Of a stretch of 64,000 nucleotides of DNA, positions 24,630 to 33,678 are shown in pieces. The notes under the pieces were generated by a model. It was not told the origin of the DNA. It worked only from the letters and a program-made list of their open reading frames with translations, and did no database searches. The number at the start of each line of letters is the position of its first letter. The stretch's first letter is position 1. The DNA lies in the NCBI GenBank assembly GCA_937873655.1, contig CALMYQ010000223.1:1-64000 (forward strand). Direction: 5' to 3'. Source of the stretch: an uncultured Lewinella sp. GTDB taxonomy: Bacteria; Bacteroidota; Bacteroidia; Chitinophagales; Saprospiraceae. The translations under genes and the position numbers were made by a program.

Positions 24630-26429
24630 TCAACGCTTCCGCAGTTTGATCCAGAACTCCGCACCGGCGCCTTCCTCCGATTTGACGCCGATGCTGCCGC
24701 CCATGGCTTCGATGAATTCCTTGGAAATGGCCAGGCCGAGTCCCGTTCCTTCGGTTTCATCGTCTTCGGTGCGGGAGTAGGGTTCGAACAGCTTGTCGAT
24801 CTCCCCGGGATGGATGCCCTTGCCGTAGTCCTTCACGGAAACGGTCACGTCGTATTGGGCTTCCTCCGCCGTGATCTCGATGATATCGCCGGATTGGGAA
24901 TAACGGATGGCGTTGGTAAGGAAATTATTCAGCACCCATACGGTTTTTTTAGGATCGGCCATGACATGGATCGAATCCGGGTCGGAAATCAGGGTGTTGA
25001 TCTCGATCTGTTTGTCTTTGGCCAACGGCAGCACGCCGGAAACGGCCTGTTCGATCATTTTACCGATGCCGGCTTTTACGGTCACGACTTCCATGCCCCC
25101 GCTTTCGATCTTCGAAAATTCAAGGATCTCATTGATGGCGCGCTGGATGCGCTGGTTGTTCTCGCCTATGGTGTTCAGCAAGTCTCTTTGCCCCCCCGTC
25201 AGGGAGCCCACTTTTTTATTTTTCAACAAGGTAAGGGTCAGGTCAATAGCCGTAACGGGCGTCTTGAGCTCATGGCTCAAGGTGGCGATGAACCGGGTTT
25301 TTGCCCGGTCTTTTTCCGCAAATTCAGTGATATCGGTCAGCACGATCACATGCCCGATCAGCACCTGGTGTTTTTCACCCGTCGGCGTGGTCACCACGTT
25401 GATCACGTCCTTTGAAAAAAGCCGCTCCACCCTTTCTACCGCAACCCGGATGGGCGGATAGTTCATTTCTTCCCAGGATTCGAACCCGATCATTAACTCG
25501 GCGATCAGTTGTTGCATCAGCGGGTTGACCGCCGCCACATCGGGCGCGTATTTCCCAATGAGCTGTTCGCGGCGAAGGCTCAGCAAGGTCAGCGCCTTGT
25601 CGTTCACAAAGATGATGTTCTTGTGCTCGCTCAGACCGATAATGGCCTCCGTAAACTGGTTGATGACTGTATCCAGCCGTTTTTTCTCAAACAGCAGTTC
25701 GGCGTAATTGCTGCGTTCGTACTCCTTCAGTTTCTGCGCCATGAAATTGAAAGAACGGGCCATGCCGCCGAATTCGTTCTTGCGGTTGACCTCCACCTGC
25801 ACGTCGTATTTTCCGCGAGCGATCTTTCCGATAGCTTCATTGAAGGACCGGATCGGCCGCAGGATGAAAAAAGGCACGCTCAACGTCACCAGCAAACCCA
25901 CGATGATGCCGCAGGCCCCGAAAATGACCATCGACAGGAAGATCTTGTTGGCCGTGTCGTTCGCGTTGGCAATGCGCTGGGTCACGGCATCCTGATTGAG
26001 GTTGTAAATCGTATTGACCAGGGAGTTGATCCGGTGCATGGCGATCTGAGCTTTGAGCTCGTCGATCTCCGGCACGGTCAGGATCGCAACCAACTGATCG
26101 GCTTCCCTGGACAAATCACCGGTCAGTTTTTCCTCTCCGCGCTCCGTGATATTGGATCGCTGCAGGTCAATGCTGCTGCGGACAATTGCAAGGTATTCCT
26201 CAAGGGAGGATTTGCCCTCCGCCTGCTCCGGCCCGAACAAGGCAAACTGAATATCCTCCAACGCATCGTCGATCTGCTGCATATAGACCAGGCTCTGGTT
26301 ATTGTCCCGGATAATGGACATGGATTCCCGGGCCAGGCGGTCGATATAATAGCTCCCCACCCCGCCGAGGAAAAGAATTACTGCGAACAGGAACCCAAAG
26401 GAAAGGAGCAGTTGGTTTTTGATTTTCAT
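24630..26429 (-). CDS. HAMP/PAS sensor histidine kinase linked to the kdp operon
   Basis: 599 residues. TM1 at about 8-26, a periplasmic four-helix-like region at 30-160, TM2 at about 165-190, HAMP at about 191-243 and a PAS-like domain at 250-370. HisKA has the phospho-acceptor His386 in SHELKTP. The HATPase domain shows an N-box (NNFLTNAIRYS), DYGKGI and GTGLGLAISKEF. The full-length kinase appears functional. It follows the stand-alone KdpD sensor gene by 30 bp. The pair looks like a split KdpD in which the kinase half has been replaced by a standard membrane kinase. Its probable partner is the NtrC-type regulator at 32331-33665. Confidence 0.88.
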   Translation of the reverse strand: MKIKNQLLLSFGFLFAVILFLGGVGSYYIDRLARESMSIIRDNNQSLVYMQQIDDALEDIQFALFGPEQAEGKSSLEEYLAIVRSSIDLQRSNITERGEEKLTGDLSREADQLVAILTVPEIDELKAQIAMHRINSLVNTIYNLNQDAVTQRIANANDTANKIFLSMVIFGACGIIVGLLVTLSVPFFILRPIRSFNEAIGKIARGKYDVQVEVNRKNEFGGMARSFNFMAQKLKEYERSNYAELLFEKKRLDTVINQFTEAIIGLSEHKNIIFVNDKALTLLSLRREQLIGKYAPDVAAVNPLMQQLIAELMIGFESWEEMNYPPIRVAVERVERLFSKDVINVVTTPTGEKHQVLIGHVIVLTDITEFAEKDRAKTRFIATLSHELKTPVTAIDLTLTLLKNKKVGSLTGGQRDLLNTIGENNQRIQRAINEILEFSKIESGGMEVVTVKAGIGKMIEQAVSGVLPLAKDKQIEINTLISDPDSIHVMADPKKTVWVLNNFLTNAIRYSQSGDIIEITAEEAQYDVTVSVKDYGKGIHPGEIDKLFEPYSRTEDDETEGTGLGLAISKEFIEAMGGSIGVKSEEGAGAEFWIKLRKR

Positions 26430-26459
26430 GATCCGGTCATTAACAAACTAACTTGCTGA

Positions 26460-27581
26460 TCAAAATACAATAATAATATCGATTTCCGTATTCAACAGCC
26501 GCTTTAACAGCCTGTCAAAATAATTTTTCCCGGTCAGTTGGCGCCAGATCGAAAAAGTGGGCCTTCCGGTCACAATATTGGTAATGTTCAATTCGGCAGC
26601 CCGTTCAAAAATCGCTCCGGGTATATCGTCGGAGGGGACAGTGATCACCTTACCTCCTAACTCACCTGCCAATTTAAAATTCTCGAGCAATTTCCGCTGG
26701 GTCTTCAGGTCGATCCGGTTGGTCTCCTCCCGCGGCGTTTTGACGTACAGCACATACCATTCCGCCTGGTAATGATCCGCCAGCCGGGCTGTTTTCCGGA
26801 TGATCTTCTTACCGCCTTCGTGGTTGGTGCTGATGCAGCCCAGGAATCGCTCCGGATGTATCCTTCCCGTGGGCGGCAGGTCTTTCTCCATCTTTTTCTC
26901 CAATTGCGATGCCACCTTCCGCAGCGCCAGGTCGCGCAGTTGGAGGATTTTTTCCGGCTGAAAATAATTTTCCAACGCCCGGGCGATCTGGAGGCTGCCC
27001 TTGTAGATCTTGCCTTCGCGCATCCTCTTGATCAGGTCCTCGGCCGGCAAGTCGATATTCACGACCTCATCCGCATGTGCCATAAACCTGTCGGGCACGG
27101 TCTCTTCCACCTTTATTCCGGCAATCTTCTCAATTTTATCGTGCATGCTCTCCAGATGCTGGACATTGAAGGCGGTTATGACATTGATGCCGTTCCGCAG
27201 GATCTCCACCACGTCCTGCCAGCGCTTTTCGTGCTTGCAGCCCGGAATATTGGTATGCGCCAGTTCATCGACCAGCACGACTTCCGGCCGGGCAAGGATG
27301 ATTGCCTCAAGGTCGAGCTCCTGCAATTCATGCCCTTTATAATATACTTTTTTCAGGGGAATTGCGGGGATGCCTTCCATCAGCGCCCAGGTTTCCTCCC
27401 GTTCATGCGGCTCAATGAGTCCGATCTGGACGTCAATCCCCGCAGCAATCAGGTCGTGGGCTTCCTGGAGCATCCGGTAGGTTTTGCCTACCCCGGCGAT
27501 CATCCCCAGGTAAACCTTCAACCGGCCCTGCCGGCGGCTCCGGATAAGCCGGATGAAATGGTCAATATGATCCGGATCCAT
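26460..27581 (-). CDS. kdpD: stand-alone KdpD N-terminal sensor protein (KdpD + Usp domains)
   Basis: About 373 residues from ATG 27581; an alternative in-frame ATG at 27647 lies deeper in kdpC. The N-terminal half is the KdpD family domain with a P-loop-like GMIAGVGKTYRML, VLVDELAHTN and FNVQHLESM. A universal-stress-like domain follows (about 240-373). The TM, GAF and histidine-kinase parts of classical KdpD are missing because the reading frame ends after the Usp domain. The start overlaps the kdpC end by 20 bp, so the genes are co-translated. In classical KdpD this part senses potassium, ATP or c-di-AMP; here it would have to signal in trans to the adjacent kinase. Confidence 0.85.
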   Translation of the reverse strand: MDPDHIDHFIRLIRSRRQGRLKVYLGMIAGVGKTYRMLQEAHDLIAAGIDVQIGLIEPHEREETWALMEGIPAIPLKKVYYKGHELQELDLEAIILARPEVVLVDELAHTNIPGCKHEKRWQDVVEILRNGINVITAFNVQHLESMHDKIEKIAGIKVEETVPDRFMAHADEVVNIDLPAEDLIKRMREGKIYKGSLQIARALENYFQPEKILQLRDLALRKVASQLEKKMEKDLPPTGRIHPERFLGCISTNHEGGKKIIRKTARLADHYQAEWYVLYVKTPREETNRIDLKTQRKLLENFKLAGELGGKVITVPSDDIPGAIFERAAELNITNIVTGRPTFSIWRQLTGKNYFDRLLKRLLNTEIDIIIVF

Positions 27582-28191
27582 TGGCCTCAGGTTGGGATGA
27601 AATGCGGGATTCAGGTCCGGTTTTCTTCGAAAACTCATCCAGGGCAAGGTTCAATTCCAGGACGTTCACCAGGCCGCCGGGGCCGAAAATCCCTAGCAGC
27701 GGCCCTTTCTCATGATCCCTTACCAACGTTTCAAGGTCCGCTTCTTTCACCCCCCGGTTGCGGGCGATGCGGGGGGTCTGTATGAGCGCTGCTTCCAGGG
27801 AAATATGAGGGTCCAAACCGGAAGCGGAGGCCGTAAGCAGGTCGGGCGGAATGGCCTGCCTTGTCAGCCCGGGGTGGTATTTCAACAGGGAATCGACCCT
27901 GTTTTCCACTTCATCCGCAAATTCCGGGTTGGAGGCGCTCAGGTTGCTTCCTCCGGATGCGGCCGCGTTATACCTTGCAGCCGATGGGCGCCCCCAAAAG
28001 TAATCCGGACCGGTGAAGAGCTGACCAATGTTTTTAAATCCCACCAACGTTCCGTCCCTGTAAACAGGCCGGCCTTTTGCCGAATCAGGCGCGATCAGCC
28101 TGGCCGTCTCCGTCATGGCCAAAGGATAAAGGACGCCGAAAAGCAGCATGGATAACAAGGTAAAACGAAAGGCAATCCTGAACATGTTCAT
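27562..28191 (-). CDS. kdpC: potassium-transporting ATPase subunit C
   Basis: 209 residues with a single N-terminal TM (about 9-27). KdpC signatures are present: YFWGRPSAA, ASGGSNL, PPDLLTASASGLDPHIS and a conserved NLALD near the C-terminus. It carries a slightly longer tail than E. coli KdpC. It stabilises the KdpFABC complex in the inner membrane. It begins 16 bp after kdpB and overlaps the KdpD sensor gene at its 3' end. Confidence 0.95.
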   Translation of the reverse strand: MNMFRIAFRFTLLSMLLFGVLYPLAMTETARLIAPDSAKGRPVYRDGTLVGFKNIGQLFTGPDYFWGRPSAARYNAAASGGSNLSASNPEFADEVENRVDSLLKYHPGLTRQAIPPDLLTASASGLDPHISLEAALIQTPRIARNRGVKEADLETLVRDHEKGPLLGIFGPGGLVNVLELNLALDEFSKKTGPESRISSQPEANGSGSY

Positions 28192-28207
28192 GTCGTCGTT
28201 TTTGCGG

Positions 28208-30253
28208 TTAAATAAACTGTTTCACCACCAGGTCAATGAGCTTGATGCCGGCAAAAGGAACCGCGATGCCCCCCAGGCCGTACACCAGCAGATTCCTTGT
28301 CAGAAGAACGGATGCGCCGACAGGCCGGTATTTCACCCCGCTCAGCGCCAGCGGGATCAGCAGGGGGATGATCAGGGCATTAAAAATAACGGCCGAAAGG
28401 ATGGCGGATTCAGGACTGCCCAGGTGCATGATGTCCAGGGCTTTCAAACCCGGTACGGATATCGTGAACAGCGCCGGAACGATAGCAAAATACTTGGCCA
28501 CGTCATTGGCGATGGAAAAGGTCGTGATATTGCCGCGGGTGATCAGCAGTTGTTTGCCGATCTCGACCACTTCCAGCAATTTGGTAGGATCATTATCCAG
28601 GTCTACCATATTGGCGGCCTCTTTGGCTGCCTGGGTTCCGGAGTTCATCGCAATGCCGATATCCGCCTGTGCCAGGGCCGGGGCGTCGTTGGTTCCGTCG
28701 CCCATCATAGCCACCAGTTTACCGGCCTGTTGTTCTTTTTTGATGTAACCGAGCTTGTCTTCCGGGCGGGCTTCCGCAATAAAATCATCCACGCCGGCCT
28801 CTGCGGCGATAAAGGCGGCCGTCAGCGGATTATCACCGGTCACCATGACCGTCTTGAGCCCCATTTTGCGAAACCGGTCGAACCGTTCGCGGATACCCGG
28901 CTTGATGATATCTTCGAGCTGAATGACGCCGACCGGACGGTTATCAACGGCCAGCGCCAGGGGAGTGCCTCCCTTCGCAGCGATATCCCTGACCCAGGTC
29001 TCCAACTCCGGGTTTTCCGCTTTAAGGCTGTCCCGGCGGCACCAATCTCCAATGGCATCCCAGGCGCCTTTCCGGATCCTGGTCCCGTCCGGCAGGTTCA
29101 CCCCGCTCATCCTGGTTTCTGCCGAAAAAGGTACGAATTCAGGGTCCGGCCAATCAGGGTCTTCCCCTGACGCACCGTTCTGCCGGGCCAGCTCAAGGAT
29201 GGATTTTCCTTCCGGCGTGTGGTCCGCCAGGGAGCTGATCGCCGCCAATCGCGAAAATTCGGAAAGGTCCTTGCCTGCCGACGGATAGAACCGGGTAGCT
29301 TTCCGGTTGCCGATCGTTATGGTGCCGGTTTTGTCCAGCAGCAGCACATCCACATCCCCCGCCGTTTCGACCGCTTTTCCGGACTTGGCAATGATGTTGG
29401 CGCCCAGGGCCCGGTCCATGCCCGCAATCCCGATAGCCGACAAGAGTCCGCCGATTGTCGTAGGGATCAGGCAGACAAACAAGGCAATGAGGGAAGCAAC
29501 GGGCAATGTGGCGCCGGAAAAGGCGGCAAAAGGCTGAAGCGCAACCGCCACCAGCAGAAAAACGATAGTGAATCCGGCCAGCAGGATGGTCAGCGCAAGC
29601 TCATTCGGGGTTTTCTTCCTGTCGGCCCCTTCCACCAGCGCGATCATTTTATCCAGGAAGGATTCACCGGGTTGGGAGGTTACTTTGACCAATATCCGGT
29701 CCGATAGCAGCCTGGTGCCCCCGATGACGCTGTTGCGATCCGAATCCGCTTCCCGGATAACGGGGGCCGATTCTCCGGTAATGGCCGATTCGTCGATCGA
29801 GGCCAGCCCTTCCACAATTTCTCCGTCGGCCGGAATCAGCTCTCCTTCCTCCACCAGAAAAAGATCGCCCCGGTCCAACTCAGAAGCGCTCACCATGGTG
29901 TGGCGTCCGGTCTTTTCGATGCGCCGGGCCAGGGTATCGGTCCGGGTTTTCCGCAACGCCGCCGCCTGCGCTTTGCCGCGGGCTTCCGCAAGGGCTTCTG
30001 CAAAATTGGAAAAAAGCAGCGTAAGCATCAGCAGGCCCGTAATCCAGCCGTTGTACCCGGGGGCGCCCAGCGATTGATCAGCGGTGATCAGGGAAGCCAC
30101 GGTCACGACAACCATAATCCCTGTACCAATCTCTACCGAAAACATGACGGGATTTCGCGCCATCTTGCCGGGATGCAGCTTTATTACTGAGGCAACCAAC
30201 GCCTCCCGGATGAAATTTGAACTGAAAAGCCTTTGATTCCTTTCGGCATTCAT
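28208..30253 (-). CDS. kdpB: potassium-transporting P-type ATPase subunit B
   Basis: 681 residues, the usual KdpB length. P-type ATPase motifs are intact: TGES actuator loop (ITGESAPVIR), phosphorylation site DKTGT in VDVLLLDKTGTITIG, and MVTGDNPLTA plus GDGTNDAPAL in the P domain. It hydrolyses ATP to drive high-affinity potassium import through KdpA. Start ATG at 30253, 11 bp after kdpA. No unusual features. Confidence 0.97.
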   Translation of the reverse strand: MNAERNQRLFSSNFIREALVASVIKLHPGKMARNPVMFSVEIGTGIMVVVTVASLITADQSLGAPGYNGWITGLLMLTLLFSNFAEALAEARGKAQAAALRKTRTDTLARRIEKTGRHTMVSASELDRGDLFLVEEGELIPADGEIVEGLASIDESAITGESAPVIREADSDRNSVIGGTRLLSDRILVKVTSQPGESFLDKMIALVEGADRKKTPNELALTILLAGFTIVFLLVAVALQPFAAFSGATLPVASLIALFVCLIPTTIGGLLSAIGIAGMDRALGANIIAKSGKAVETAGDVDVLLLDKTGTITIGNRKATRFYPSAGKDLSEFSRLAAISSLADHTPEGKSILELARQNGASGEDPDWPDPEFVPFSAETRMSGVNLPDGTRIRKGAWDAIGDWCRRDSLKAENPELETWVRDIAAKGGTPLALAVDNRPVGVIQLEDIIKPGIRERFDRFRKMGLKTVMVTGDNPLTAAFIAAEAGVDDFIAEARPEDKLGYIKKEQQAGKLVAMMGDGTNDAPALAQADIGIAMNSGTQAAKEAANMVDLDNDPTKLLEVVEIGKQLLITRGNITTFSIANDVAKYFAIVPALFTISVPGLKALDIMHLGSPESAILSAVIFNALIIPLLIPLALSGVKYRPVGASVLLTRNLLVYGLGGIAVPFAGIKLIDLVVKQFI

Positions 30254-30264
30254 TTTGATCAGCT

Positions 30265-31950
30265 TTAAAGGGTAGAAAAATATTCGGCAACCGGACCAAG
30301 GGCCAGCGCCGGAAAAAAGGCCAGGGCGGCCACAATGAGGATGACCGCCGTCAGTACGGCGCCGAAGGCCATGCTTTCTATTTTGAGGCTGCCCGATGAA
30401 GCAGGAACGGCTTTTTTGACGGATAGCGCCCCCGCTATGGCCAGCGGCCCGATGATGGGCAAAAACCGGCCGAAAAGCATGATCACGCCGGTTGCCAGAT
30501 TCCAGAACGGGGTGTTGTCGTGCAATCCTTCAAATCCGGAACCGTTGTTGGCGGCAGCCGATGTGAATTCGTACATCATTTCAGAAAATCCGTGGAACCC
30601 CGGGTTGTTGAGCCAACCCTGGTGGGATGAGGCAAGGCAAGCCGCCGCCGTACCGCAAAGGATGAGCAAGGGATGAAGGATTACCACCAGGGCCGCTATT
30701 TTGATCTCCCTCGCCTCCAGTTTTTTGCCGAACAGGTCCGGCGTTCGGCCGATCATCTGCCCTGAAATGAAAACGGCTACCACAACAAATACAAAAAAAT
30801 TAATGAAGCCCACCCCTACCCCGCCGTACAGGGCATTGATGAACATGTCCAGTAAAAGAACCCCGCCCGAGAGCGCGGTATGGCTGTCATGCATCGAATT
30901 GACCGATCCGTTGGAAGTGGAAGTGGTCGAAACGGCCCAAAAAGCTGAAGCAACCGGACCGAATCGCATTTCTTTGCCTTCCAGGTTTGGGCCGGGCAAA
31001 AGGCCGGATTCCGGCACAGAAGCGCTCCCTGTTACTTCCTGCCCGACAGATACGGCCGTGAAGGCCAGGAACAGGGCCGTCATGATCGAAAAGAACAAGA
31101 TTGCCGCCCTTTTCCGCTTCAAATAAAACCCGAAGGCAAACACAAGGGCCATCGGGAGGAGCAGGATGGCGATATTCTCCAGCATGTTGGACAGGTAATC
31201 CGGGTTCTCAAACGGATGAGCTGAATTAGCCCCGAAAAATCCCCCGCCGTTGGTCCCCAATTGTTTGATGGCAATCATGGGCGCAGCCGGCCCGCCTGCA
31301 ACCTGCTGCATCCGGTTTTCCAGGGTATGAACTTCCCGGACCCCTCCAAAATCGGAAACCGTGCCGCAGAGGCTAAGGCCTGCGGAAAGGATAACGGCGA
31401 GCGGAAGTAAAATCCGGACGCAACTCCTGACCAACAGGCTGTAAAAGTTGCCGATGTTGCTGCCCGTGTCGCCCGACAAGCCCTGGAAAAGCAGGCCGCA
31501 AACCGCAATACCGGTGCCTGCGCTTACAAATTGCAACCAGCAAAAAACGACAAGTTGGGTAAAATATGCGGCGTCCGTTTCTCCGGCATAGTGCTGGAGG
31601 TTGGTGTTTGTCACAAAACTGACCGCAGTATTAAAGGCCAGAATGGGATCCCAACCGCCCAGGCGTCCGGGATTCCAGAAAGGTATAACGCCCTGAAACA
31701 GCAACAGGAAAAAAGCCGCAAAGAAGAACAGGATATTTGCAGAGAGCATGGCCTTCATGTTTTGCTTCCAATCCATGCCGGCAGACGGATCGATTTTGCA
31801 AAACCTGAAAATCAGCCTTTCCGGTACGGTGAATACCGTGAAACGGCCGGAAGTTCCCCGGAATACCCCCGAAATATACCTGCCGAGCGGCCAGGATAAG
31901 GTTGCCGCCAGTCCGAAAACCACAGCAACTCCCGTGATTTCATTTCCCAT
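30265..31950 (-). CDS. kdpA: potassium-transporting ATPase subunit A (channel)
   Basis: 561 residues, about ten TM segments. The selectivity-filter-type loops of the SKT superfamily are seen, for example FVTNTNLQHYAGE, LGTNGGGFFGANSAHPFENP and TTSTSNGSVNSMHDS. It is the potassium-binding and translocating subunit of KdpFABC. Start ATG at 31950; kdpF ends 3 bp upstream. Length and motifs match a functional protein. Confidence 0.97.
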   Translation of the reverse strand: MGNEITGVAVVFGLAATLSWPLGRYISGVFRGTSGRFTVFTVPERLIFRFCKIDPSAGMDWKQNMKAMLSANILFFFAAFFLLLFQGVIPFWNPGRLGGWDPILAFNTAVSFVTNTNLQHYAGETDAAYFTQLVVFCWLQFVSAGTGIAVCGLLFQGLSGDTGSNIGNFYSLLVRSCVRILLPLAVILSAGLSLCGTVSDFGGVREVHTLENRMQQVAGGPAAPMIAIKQLGTNGGGFFGANSAHPFENPDYLSNMLENIAILLLPMALVFAFGFYLKRKRAAILFFSIMTALFLAFTAVSVGQEVTGSASVPESGLLPGPNLEGKEMRFGPVASAFWAVSTTSTSNGSVNSMHDSHTALSGGVLLLDMFINALYGGVGVGFINFFVFVVVAVFISGQMIGRTPDLFGKKLEAREIKIAALVVILHPLLILCGTAAACLASSHQGWLNNPGFHGFSEMMYEFTSAAANNGSGFEGLHDNTPFWNLATGVIMLFGRFLPIIGPLAIAGALSVKKAVPASSGSLKIESMAFGAVLTAVILIVAALAFFPALALGPVAEYFSTL

Positions 31951-31953
31951 TTT

Positions 31954-32031
31954 TTAGAATTTTTCCGGATTAATGATGGCATAAAAAAGATAGCCCAGCG
32001 CACCAAGCGCCACCAATAGCAACAGGACCAT
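31954..32031 (-). CDS. kdpF: KdpF-like small membrane subunit
   Basis: 25 residues, MVLLLLVALGALGYLFYAII plus NPEKF: one TM helix followed by the PEKF/PERF tail typical of KdpF. ATG at 32031; the stop is just before kdpA. KdpF stabilises the KdpABC complex. It is too short for most gene callers. Confidence 0.85.
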   Translation of the reverse strand: MVLLLLVALGALGYLFYAIINPEKF

Positions 32032-32033
32032 AA

Positions 32034-32135
32034 TTATTGATTTAGGATTTGATCCAACCCTTCGATCGAAAGGAAGAGAAGCAGAAAAATAACCGCAGCC
32101 AGCAAGACCATGGTTATTGTAAGCAGTATTTCCAT
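32034..32135 (-). CDS. 33-residue single-TM peptide preceding kdpF
   Basis: ATG at 32135, TAA at 32034-32036, two bases before the kdpF start. Sequence: MEILLTITMVLLAAVIFLLL, then FLSIEGLDQILNQ. One TM helix with a short polar tail. Tight spacing to kdpF and operon position support real translation. It may be a second small Kdp accessory subunit, or a leader peptide coupling translation to kdpF. I do not recognise a named family. Confidence 0.6.
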   Translation of the reverse strand: MEILLTITMVLLAAVIFLLLFLSIEGLDQILNQ

Positions 32136-32180
32136 TTTTCCGTTTTTTTGAACACGATAATGATTGACCCTTAATCCAGG

Positions 32181-32195
32181 CCAAAATCAATGCCA
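32181..32195 (-). promoter_or_regulatory. candidate sigma-54 promoter of the kdp operon
   Basis: Read on the minus strand this is TGGCATTGATTTTGG, versus the consensus TGGCAC-N5-TTGC. The -24 GG is present with correct spacing, but the -12 element has GG instead of GC. It lies 46 bp upstream of the first small kdp ORF and downstream of a sigma-54-type regulator gene, which is what makes it plausible. The imperfect -12 keeps confidence low. Confidence 0.35.
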
Positions 32196-32330
32196 GGTCC
32201 AAAACGAAAAATTAATTCCGAATAAAAAATTGACAATCAATACTTTGTGAAATTTTAGGGGAATCGAAATCCGGATACACCCTTCAGGATCGGAAGGGTC
32301 ATGCAAAAAGCGAAGGGTTGCAGGCAAAGA

Positions 32331-33665
32331 TCAGATCTTGTACTCGCGTATTTTCATGTACAAGGTGGTTACGCCGATGCCGAGCAATTCGGCGGCCCGG
32401 GTCTTATTCCCATCGGTATACGCCAGCACCTGCCGGATATGGTGCTTTTCCAGGTCCCGGAGTTTGAAGACGCCGGCTTGCAGGCTCGTTTTGGCGGGGG
32501 CATCCGTATTGAAGGGCAGCAGATCAGACTGGAGTTCCGGCGTATCCGACAGGATGACTGCCCGTTCCATGACGTTGCGCAATTCCCTGATGTTGCCTTT
32601 CCATTCGTGTTCCCGTAACAATTTCATAAATGAAGGGGAAAGCCCCGTGACCTTCTTATTGATCCTGGAAGCGTAATAATGCATAAAGTGCTCGGCCAGG
32701 GCGGGAATATCCTCCCGTCGTTCATGAAGGGCTGGCAGACGAATGGTGAACCCCGATATCCGGTAGTAGAGGTCTTCGCGGAAATGACCGGTTGCAATCC
32801 CGGCCTCCAGGTTCCGGTTGGTAGCCGCAATAACCCGTACATCTACCCGGTGCTCCTTGGTATCGCCTACGGGTATGAACGTTCCTGCTTCCAGTACCCG
32901 CAAAATCTTGGCCTGCAATGAAAGGTCCATTTCCCCGATCTCATCCAGAAAAAGGGTTCCTTTGTGCGCTTCCTGAAACAACCCGTTCTTGGATTTTACC
33001 GCTCCGGTAAAGGCTCCTGCCTTGTGACCGAACAGTTCGCTTTCAAGAAGGTCCCTGCCAAGGGAACTGCAATTGATGGCGATAAAACTTTCCGTCGACC
33101 GGTTGCTGCAGGCGTGAATGGCCTTTGCAAATACTTCCTTTCCCGATCCGGTCGGGCCGGTCAGCAGGACGGTCGCAACCGTGGGCGCCACCTTTTGAGC
33201 CAGGTTGATCGCCTCCATGATGGGGCGGGACCTGCCGATCACCTGATCGAAGCCGAAGTTTTCCTGGACCCTGGATTGCAAACCGGAGATCTTGTACTGC
33301 AATCTGGATTTTTCAACCGCCTTACTGACAAGGGGGATGATCTTGGCATTGTCGTCGCCTTTGACCAGATAATCGAAGGCGCCGTTTTTTATGGCTTTCA
33401 CGCCGTCCTGAATATTTCCGTAAGCGGTAAAACAAATCACTTCCGCTTCCGGCCTGATCCGTTTGAATTCACCGGAAAGCTGGACGCCGTTGCCGTCGGG
33501 GAGCTTTACATCCGTCAGGATCACATTGACATCGGTTTTTTCCAGGAGGTTTTTCCCGGATGACGCCGTTGATGCCTTCAACACTTCATATCCTTCCAGC
33601 TCAAGCATATGAGCCAGCATGTTGAGGATATCTTTTTCATCGTCTATGACCAGCAGGGTGTCCAT
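32331..33665 (-). CDS. NtrC-family sigma-54-dependent response regulator
   Basis: 444 residues. The receiver domain (1-120) has phospho-acceptor Asp52 (ILTDVKLPDG). The AAA+ domain has Walker A GPTGSGKE (170-177), the sigma-54-contacting GAFTGA loop (217-222), and Walker B TLFLDEIGE (near 237-245). A Fis-type HTH lies at the C-terminus (GNKTRAAELLGIGVTTLYMKI). Complete. It follows ktrA by 13 bp and precedes the kdp operon by about 195 bp on the same strand. It is the likely kdp activator in place of the OmpR-type KdpE found in E. coli; that link is inferred from position. Confidence 0.93.
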   Translation of the reverse strand: MDTLLVIDDEKDILNMLAHMLELEGYEVLKASTASSGKNLLEKTDVNVILTDVKLPDGNGVQLSGEFKRIRPEAEVICFTAYGNIQDGVKAIKNGAFDYLVKGDDNAKIIPLVSKAVEKSRLQYKISGLQSRVQENFGFDQVIGRSRPIMEAINLAQKVAPTVATVLLTGPTGSGKEVFAKAIHACSNRSTESFIAINCSSLGRDLLESELFGHKAGAFTGAVKSKNGLFQEAHKGTLFLDEIGEMDLSLQAKILRVLEAGTFIPVGDTKEHRVDVRVIAATNRNLEAGIATGHFREDLYYRISGFTIRLPALHERREDIPALAEHFMHYYASRINKKVTGLSPSFMKLLREHEWKGNIRELRNVMERAVILSDTPELQSDLLPFNTDAPAKTSLQAGVFKLRDLEKHHIRQVLAYTDGNKTRAAELLGIGVTTLYMKIREYKI

Positions 33666-33678
33666 TCATTCACTTCGG

